Assembly: GCA_902796775.1 (NCBI GenBank)
Contig: CADBQK010000368.1
Location: 1 to 10,973, forward strand
DNA: 10,973 bases
Direction of reading: 5' to 3'
Source: an uncultured Lachnospiraceae bacterium
GTDB taxonomy: Bacteria; Bacillota_A; Clostridia; Lachnospirales; Lachnospiraceae
Shown here piece after piece: positions 6,809 through 10,973 of this stretch. Position 1 is the first letter of the stretch. The number at the start of each line of letters is the position of its first letter. Made by a program: the position numbers and the translations under genes. Below the pieces are notes generated by a model, which did no database searches, was not told the DNA's origin, and saw nothing but the letters and a program-made list of their open reading frames with translations.

Positions 6809-7417
6809 TCAAGTGATCTTACGAATCCCGCGCAGGCTGATCCGGCAGAGTATCCTGCCCCGGATCTGTCTCTTATTTACCTCTCCGAAGGAACGCGAAT
6901 CCATGGATTCAGAGCGGTTATCCCCGAGAACAAATACATTGCCCTTGCGTACGGTATAGGGATAAATGATGGCTCCTGGCGCCTCAAGAGTTTCCTGTGC
7001 GGAAATACTGCCGGTCCCGCTGCTGCCTGCAGCTTGATCGTAAGCGTAATCCAGGGCCGGCTCAGGCTGTCCGTTTACGTAGACCTTCCCGTCCCGGATA
7101 TCTACAACGTCCCCTCCTACAGCAATAACTCTCTTTGCGTAATAATCTCCGGATGGAACGCGCAGGGAGATGACATCTCCCTGTTTGTAGTTCCGTGTAA
7201 TACGGAGATATACGACCAGTTCCCCATCCTTCAGAACGGGGAGCATCGAATCTCCGCTGACCAGAGCCAGACCGATGCCGAAGCGGAACAGCAGGAAAAT
7301 TGCTGCCAGCAGGGCGATGAAATGCAGGGAGTCCTGCAGCCACCCGAGCTTCAGGCCATTATAGCGCTCCAGGACCCTGCTATGACTTTTCTTTTTTTTG
7401 TTTATTATATCTTTCAT
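6809..7417 (-). CDS. lepB: Type I signal peptidase
   Basis: The 202-residue membrane-bound serine/lysine peptidase would remove signal peptides at the outer face of the membrane. A basic cytoplasmic N-terminus of about 28 residues precedes one membrane segment (about 30-50). Next come SGDSMLP with nucleophile Ser57, then YYAKRVIAVGGD with general-base Lys95, and GDNRSESMDSRSFG, the last family box. All key residues are present, so it should be active. The length fits small Gram-positive SipS-like enzymes. There is no clear ribosome binding site before the ATG, which lies 45 bases after the TPM gene. Because it is embedded among membrane-protein genes, a dedicated role on local substrates is possible, but a housekeeping role cannot be excluded. 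The lepB symbol is given by family, not by proven orthology. Confidence 0.92.
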   Translation of the reverse strand: MKDIINKKKKSHSRVLERYNGLKLGWLQDSLHFIALLAAIFLLFRFGIGLALVSGDSMLPVLKDGELVVYLRITRNYKQGDVISLRVPSGDYYAKRVIAVGGDVVDIRDGKVYVNGQPEPALDYAYDQAAGSSGTGSISAQETLEAPGAIIYPYTVRKGNVFVLGDNRSESMDSRSFGEVNKRQIRGRILCRISLRGIRKIT

Positions 7418-7461
7418 AACGTAGCAATTAGCGTCATATGATCAGAAAAAATACTGCTGAT

Positions 7462-8286
7462 TTAGAAACTGTGGCCGCCGCCACCGCCTCCTCCTCCACC
7501 GCCTCCGCCGCCGCGGAAGCCTCCGCCGCCGCCGCTGGAACTTTTTCTCGGAGAATAAGTGCGGGTCGATCCTGCTCCGCGGATCACAGGGTTCGTCAGG
7601 CCGGCGCCTGTGATGGCAAGCATTTCCAGTACTTCTTTCCTTTTGGGTGCTTTGCTCCGTCCGGTTTTGCGGATAATGAAGTAGCAAAGGCCCATCGCCA
7701 GTACAATGGCAAGGAGCAGATTGGTGATATGTTTCATGGGGCGGGCGATTTTCTCCCCGGCCAGCTTTGCGCTGACCTGGTCAAAGGCATGGATCGCACA
7801 TTCGCCGTATGCCCCGCTGCGTGCATAGCGGAATACATTGTCCGTGATGGTATTGGCGTAGCTCTTGCTTATGATCTTATAGACTTCCCCTTTGCAGTAA
7901 AGATAGACATAGCGGTTGTCCATATCAATGACAAAAAGCGCGCCGGATTCGGATCCGTACAGGTTTTGATAACAATCTTTCGCAAAGGAAGCCGTTGAGA
8001 CTCCTCCGGCATCTGTGGTCGTAACAAAGGCAGCGTGTCCGTACTGCGTCACCGGATACATATGCTCGATGAGCTCTGTTTCCTCTCCGGATTGCAGGAG
8101 GGAAGCATTATCCTCAATCCGCACGCCAAATCCGGTATCCGGATTTGTTCTGGCATCCTGAGCAGCAAAGGTACTCCGGCCGGGCGCCGCCAATACAAGC
8201 AGCTGCAGAGCTGCAAAGACTGCAGTAAAGAGAACGATCCTGCTGAATCTGAGCCTGGATGAGATGATATGCATTGTTTTACGCAC
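7462..8286 (-). CDS. TPM-domain (YgcG-like) membrane protein with a poly-glycine tail
   Basis: The product has 274 residues from the GTG start. A signal peptide or anchor spans about 16-34, with possible cleavage after STFAA (42). The TPM/YgcG-like domain follows (54-177: GVRIEDNASLLQ, AAFVTTTDAGG, ALFVIDMDNRYVYLYC, then helices up to the membrane), with a second membrane segment at about 187-205. The cytoplasmic tail has a basic stretch and ends in five and then thirteen glycines and HSF. TPM-domain proteins are often tied to membrane quality control or photosystem repair in other organisms, but the bacterial role is poorly defined. Glycine-rich tails are common in YgcG-like proteins. The start overlaps the end of the zinc-ribbon gene by 8 bases, which implies translational coupling and a shared function. 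Confidence 0.85.
   Translation of the reverse strand: MRKTMHIISSRLRFSRIVLFTAVFAALQLLVLAAPGRSTFAAQDARTNPDTGFGVRIEDNASLLQSGEETELIEHMYPVTQYGHAAFVTTTDAGGVSTASFAKDCYQNLYGSESGALFVIDMDNRYVYLYCKGEVYKIISKSYANTITDNVFRYARSGAYGECAIHAFDQVSAKLAGEKIARPMKHITNLLLAIVLAMGLCYFIIRKTGRSKAPKRKEVLEMLAITGAGLTNPVIRGAGSTRTYSPRKSSSGGGGGFRGGGGGGGGGGGGGHSF
7474..7533 (-). repeat. Glycine-codon repeat at the end of the TPM gene
   Basis: Thirteen consecutive glycine codons (7474-7512) and five more (7519-7533) are separated only by Arg-Phe. They use mixed GGC, GGT and GGA codons, so the tract is a degenerate triplet repeat rather than a pure one. Gain or loss of units would keep the frame. Confidence 0.9.
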
Positions 8287-10102
8287 GTTCATCACCTCCG
8301 CTTCTCTCAAAGTACGGCATCGGCCGGGTGGCGAGCATGTTGTATTTGCGTATCATCGAAATAAAAGTCAGACAGGTCTGAACCAGCATGAGGATGGTCA
8401 ATCCGTAGAAGAGTCCATCGGATGGCAGGTCCAGAAATCCGGCGATACATCCTGCTAGGGCAATGACCGGTATATAAAAGGTCTCCTTCAGAACCCGCAG
8501 GGAGTCCGGCTCCCCTTTGGGATCGACACCGGTCTCGTCACTGGATGAATACATAACATATAAGCCCAGCAGTCCGGCAGGGATAGCCAGCAGGCTGAAT
8601 GTTTTTACATCGTGCATCCAGAGGTAGGTGTACAGACCTCCGATCACCGCAGGTACGATCAGGCATATCCGCACAAAAAACTGCTGCATCTTCTGTCTTG
8701 AAGTAAGCGGCGGTTTCTTAGGTATGGTGTTTTTCTTTTTATATTTTTTCTTATTGCTCTTACTGCTCCTATTTGCAGGCATCTGACCCGCAGGCATCTT
8801 GCCTGAAAGCTCCTGACCTGCAGCCGCAGCCTCCTGATTTGCAAAGCCCTGACCTGCAAACTCCTGACCTTCCGCCTCCTGATCGGAGGCAAACATGGCC
8901 CCGGCCTTAAGCTCCTCTTCTCTCAGCTTTTGCTGTCTCTCCTCTTCCATCCGGAGCGATTTCCTTCGCTGGAAACCGGCATCTCCCACCTTCTCGTCTT
9001 TGTTTCGGACATCGGTGCATACCCCTTTGTAGACCAGGACGGTGATCAGGGCGATAAACATAACCAGGAACATACCTGTAATTGCTGTCAGAGCCAGGAA
9101 TGATTCCAGGGCGAAAAAGAGCGGAACGGTCAGAATCGCAACCAGAAGCAGGTATTTGCGGATATCTACCGGAAGATCTACGCTGATACGCCCATTCTCC
9201 CCGTTGATAACAGCATAGGCAACCCGGTCATCTTTTCGCCAGGTAAGGAACCAGACGGGAAAGAGGCCGGTTTTCTTTACGGTCTCACCGGCAGTGACCC
9301 GGGTTTGCGCCTCCTCAGGCGAACCGCTTTTGCCTTTGGATGTTTTGTCGAATAAATCCTTCATCCGATTTACGGTCTCTTCTTTTGCAAAAGAAACCGC
9401 TTTTTCCTGATATACATCGGCCGGCAGATCCTGGATATCCGCATGGAAGCCGCACAAATAGGACGGCGTGAAAGGCTCGAAGTCCTTTACGTTGAATGGA
9501 GCGATCTGCTCGCTGATATCATCGGCAAAATCGCTGGCAGCATCGTAGGATATTCCGGAGTATGTCAGGTCTGTATCCACTGTCATATCGTAATGATCGT
9601 GATAGATATAATCCCCCTTACGCCGGTCATGCGTCGAACGCAGAGTATTCCTGTTATTCATCTTGACGTCGTAGATCCAGTAGGGCATATAGATGCCGGT
9701 CATCTTATCCAGGTGATCCGGCTCAAGAAAGCTTTTGGGAGCGAAATGGAAGCGGCGGATCCGTTTCCTGTAGATCTCCTTGCAGTCCTCTTTATCCAGC
9801 TTGAACGGAATGATTCGATCCGGGCGTTTTTCCCCGCGCATGTTTCCGGTCAGGATCGTAGAGCCTCCGCAGTAATTGCAGAAGGCTGCGGCCGTCTCAT
9901 CGCTGGAAATGATCTGCGCCCCGCACTGGGGGCATCTGAAAACGACTGCATCAAACTCGCCGGATGAGTCCCGGGACTCCTGTGCATCCTTCTCCTTATC
10001 GATGCTGTACGGGTCAAAGCTGCTTTCGCAGAAATCACAGTGGAGCTTTGCTGTTTTGATGTCATAGCGCAATCCTGCGCTGCAGTTCGGGCATTGGTAC
10101 AT
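8279..10102 (-). CDS. Double zinc-ribbon multipass membrane protein
   Basis: The product has 607 residues. Two zinc ribbons open the chain: Cys4/Cys7 with Cys22/Cys25, and Cys57/Cys60 with Cys75/Cys78. Such proteins are often labelled 'TFIIB-type zinc ribbon-containing' or, misleadingly, PriA-like; nothing here resembles a helicase. A soluble region (about 90-310) with many aromatic and charged residues follows (MPYWIYDVKMNN is typical of it). Membrane segments lie at about 313-357 (two helices), 472-517 (two) and 541-584 (two). Between the first and second pairs is a charged linker with a repeat array and a Lys-rich stretch. The AAGGAGG (10116-10122) is 13 bases from the ATG, unusually far, but an in-frame TGA 9 bases upstream of the ATG rules out any longer start. 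It is the first gene of the operon and overlaps the TPM gene, a pairing I recall from other Firmicutes. The molecular function is unknown. Confidence 0.82.
   Translation of the reverse strand: MYQCPNCSAGLRYDIKTAKLHCDFCESSFDPYSIDKEKDAQESRDSSGEFDAVVFRCPQCGAQIISSDETAAAFCNYCGGSTILTGNMRGEKRPDRIIPFKLDKEDCKEIYRKRIRRFHFAPKSFLEPDHLDKMTGIYMPYWIYDVKMNNRNTLRSTHDRRKGDYIYHDHYDMTVDTDLTYSGISYDAASDFADDISEQIAPFNVKDFEPFTPSYLCGFHADIQDLPADVYQEKAVSFAKEETVNRMKDLFDKTSKGKSGSPEEAQTRVTAGETVKKTGLFPVWFLTWRKDDRVAYAVINGENGRISVDLPVDIRKYLLLVAILTVPLFFALESFLALTAITGMFLVMFIALITVLVYKGVCTDVRNKDEKVGDAGFQRRKSLRMEEERQQKLREEELKAGAMFASDQEAEGQEFAGQGFANQEAAAAGQELSGKMPAGQMPANRSSKSNKKKYKKKNTIPKKPPLTSRQKMQQFFVRICLIVPAVIGGLYTYLWMHDVKTFSLLAIPAGLLGLYVMYSSSDETGVDPKGEPDSLRVLKETFYIPVIALAGCIAGFLDLPSDGLFYGLTILMLVQTCLTFISMIRKYNMLATRPMPYFERSGGDERA
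8291..8299 (-). promoter_or_regulatory. Ribosome binding site that decides the start of the TPM gene
   Basis: The minus strand reads GGAGGTGAT, fully complementary to the anti-Shine-Dalgarno end of 16S rRNA. Its GGAGG core ends 8 bases before the GTG at 8284-8286. The ATG at 8290-8292 overlaps the site and lies only 2 bases from the core, and the ATG at 8310 lies upstream of it, so GTG is the best start. Confidence 0.8.
8776..8886 (-). repeat. 15-bp degenerate repeats in the zinc-ribbon gene
   Basis: About seven units of mostly 15 bases (one of 21) encode five-residue repeats such as GQEFA, GQGFA, GQELS, GKMPA and GQMPA (roughly residues 406-442). They sit in the loop between the first and second membrane-segment pairs. 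Plus-strand examples are CAGGCATCTGACCCG, CAAAGCCCTGACCTG and AAAGCTCCTGACCTG. Copy-number change would keep the frame. Confidence 0.8.
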
Positions 10103-10181
10103 ACTACTCTCTCAGCCTCCTTCCCCTGTCATATCCATTTACTTTATCCCTTATATTCGAGTGATTCTCCTTAAAATCCGC

Positions 10182-10271
10182 ACCGGTCATCTGATCAGAA
10201 GAGTATATCTGACCAGGGCAAATCCTCTGCTCAAGACAGATTCTCTAATCAGGACAGTTCATCCAATCAGG
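10182..10271. repeat. Five 18-bp tandem repeats in the operon leader
   Basis: Five consecutive 18-base units start at 10182, 10200, 10218, 10236 and 10254. Examples on the plus strand are AGAGTATATCTGACCAGG, ACAGATTCTCTAATCAGG and ACAGTTCATCCAATCAGG. The core (A/G)CAG..TC.TCT.ATCAGG is kept but copies diverge. The array lies between the predicted transcription start (about 10348) and the zinc-ribbon gene, so it would be in the 5' untranslated RNA. Neither strand gives a supported gene here: the minus strand has stops in the repeats, and the open plus frame (SDQKSI, SDQGKS, SNQDSS and so on) has no start codon. Confidence 0.8.
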
Positions 10272-10354
10272 GAAGCGGAACTGTTTCCCGGTTTGGGATT
10301 ATGGTTTTTTGCTTTCATTTATCTGTTTCCATGTTTCAGCTCAAAACTGCTTCC

Positions 10355-10383
10355 ATTATAGCATAATTTCCCTTAAGCTTCTA
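10355..10383 (-). promoter_or_regulatory. Extended -10 promoter of the five-gene operon
   Basis: On the minus strand TATAAT (10355-10360) is preceded by TGC, giving the extended TGnTATAAT element. At 17 bases upstream the -35 region reads TAGAAG, a poor match, which an extended -10 can compensate. It lies just after the terminator of the upstream gene. It predicts a leader of about 245 nt to the ATG at 10102, including the tandem repeats. A short in-frame reading frame of eight codons (ATG at 10138, TGA at 10112-10114) precedes the gene. Confidence 0.65.
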
Positions 10384-10418
10384 CAGCATTTACACTGACA
10401 GACTGGTCTGAATAAAGC

Positions 10419-10460
10419 AAAAAAGCTCCCCAAGGCCGGCGGGTGCCGGCTTTGGAAAGC
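10419..10460 (-). terminator. Strong rho-independent terminator of the right-edge gene
   Basis: On the minus strand a 16-bp stem forms from GCTTTCCAAAGCCGGC (10445-10460) and GCCGGCCTTGGGGAGC (10425-10440), with one mismatch, two G-T pairs and a 4-base ACCC loop. Six Ts follow directly (10419-10424). It lies 57 bases after the stop of the right-edge gene. There is no T run on the other side, so it acts on the minus strand only. Confidence 0.92.
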
Positions 10461-10517
10461 CCGGATTGCTGCAGGTGTTTTGCTGCTGCGGATCTTTGAT
10501 GCTGCAGATCAAAACCG

Positions 10518-10973
10518 CTATCTTTTCTTATAGATTACGAGTTCCGGATTGGCTCCGTCTTCTTCATATGTGCAGACCAGTATGAAGTCCATGTTCGCGA
10601 GGACACCAAAGCACCGATCACCGCCGAATTCCGGTTCCAGCTGATTTCCCAGGTAAGTCGTCTGGTCATCCAGGAATTTCACGATCCGGCCGTTTGGAAG
10701 CCGGTATTCCATATTAACGTATTTGCCGACAAGAGCATTCAGCTTTTCTACCTTTGGCATGCCTTCAATATGGAGATCGTTTATTTCTTCCATCAGCTGC
10801 TTTTTAAAAGCTTCAAACTGCCCATCGTCACTGAGTTCCTCATATCTCTTCCAGTAATCCAGGGTAGGCAGGAGCTGTTTCATATAAGAGCGGGCGGCAT
10901 CTTCGCTGAAGTCCTCATTTGCCATATGGCCGACACAGACCTCGATCAGATCGTCCATATTGCTGTATGTGTA
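10518..10973 (-). CDS. Unrecognised cytoplasmic protein, 5' part cut by the window edge
   Basis: The reading frame is open to the edge (152 codons visible). An ATG at 10958 exists but has no ribosome binding site in the bases left, and the codons before it (Tyr-Thr-Tyr-Ser-Asn) continue the frame, so the gene probably begins outside. The visible part has no membrane segment. The first two-thirds are charged and likely helical (YMKQLLPTLDYWKRYEEL, then FKKQLMEEINDLHIEG). The last third looks like beta strands (NMEYRLPNGRIVKFLDD, FGVLANMDFILVCTYEEDG) and ends in a basic IYKKR. I do not recognise a family. A strong terminator follows, so it is transcriptionally separate from the operon downstream. 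Confidence 0.7.
   Translation of the reverse strand, partial: YTYSNMDDLIEVCVGHMANEDFSEDAARSYMKQLLPTLDYWKRYEELSDDGQFEAFKKQLMEEINDLHIEGMPKVEKLNALVGKYVNMEYRLPNGRIVKFLDDQTTYLGNQLEPEFGGDRCFGVLANMDFILVCTYEEDGANPELVIYKKR

Noticed and set aside
6741..6812. TTG start for the GGDEF-like protein overlapping the signal peptidase stop
   Set aside because: The TTGA overlap is tempting for coupling, but there is no good ribosome binding site and the 24 extra residues are a polar stretch before the membrane segment. The ATG at 6740 has AAGGA upstream. It remains possible.
10182..10271. CRISPR array
   Set aside because: The 18-base units are directly adjacent with no unique spacers, so it is a plain tandem repeat. 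No cas-like gene is in the window.
10161..10361. Plus-strand open frame of 66 codons over the leader repeats
   Set aside because: It has no ribosome binding site, crosses the predicted minus-strand promoter, and its product shows no pattern. The other plus frame with S-(D/N)-Q repeats has no start codon.

Overview
The window looks like chromosome from a Gram-positive anaerobe of the Clostridia, most likely Lachnospiraceae-like. The indications are an acetyl-CoA hydrolase/transferase-family protein close to butyryl-CoA:acetate CoA-transferase, strong AAGGAGG-type ribosome binding sites, sigma-A-type promoters, hairpin-plus-T-run terminators, and Firmicute surface-protein modules. No species can be named from sequence alone.

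Layout. Left (1-1564): one plus-strand gene, a CoA-transferase with its own promoter (22-50) and a hairpin terminator (1519-1564). That terminator also serves the convergent minus-strand genes. Everything from 1583 to the right edge is on the minus strand. In transcription order these are: a partial unknown gene entering from the right edge and closed by a strong terminator (10419-10460); an extended -10 promoter at about 10355; a long leader of about 245 nt holding five 18-bp tandem repeats; then a probable five-gene operon. The operon encodes a double zinc-ribbon multipass membrane protein, a TPM/YgcG-like protein with a poly-glycine tail, a type I signal peptidase, a membrane protein with a degenerate GGDEF domain, and a sigma-70-like protein tethered to the membrane with an extracytoplasmic Ig-like domain. 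It is closed by a hairpin terminator (4519-4562). Downstream lie two more envelope genes: a small two-membrane-segment protein carrying a free-standing DNDVPLA motif, and a 759-residue anchored protein with a very long Glu/Lys stalk and C-terminal Ig-like domains.

How they may work together. All seven complete minus-strand products are predicted to sit in or cross the membrane. The group contains a peptidase that cuts at the outer face, a DNA-binding-like module attached through a membrane segment to an outside domain, and a catalytically doubtful GGDEF domain. My inference is an envelope-sensing or surface-assembly locus. The zinc-ribbon/TPM pair is a combination I recall from other Firmicutes. 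The association with the signal peptidase, GGDEF-like and sigma-like genes is what deserves a comparative-genomics check. The CoA-transferase appears functionally unrelated to the rest.

Three start codons were revised on ribosome binding site evidence: GTG at 5969, GTG at 8286 and ATG at 6740. The coding repeats (18 bp in the sigma-like gene, 15 bp in the zinc-ribbon gene, glycine codons in the TPM gene, Glu/Lys in the stalk gene) make this a repeat-rich accessory region.
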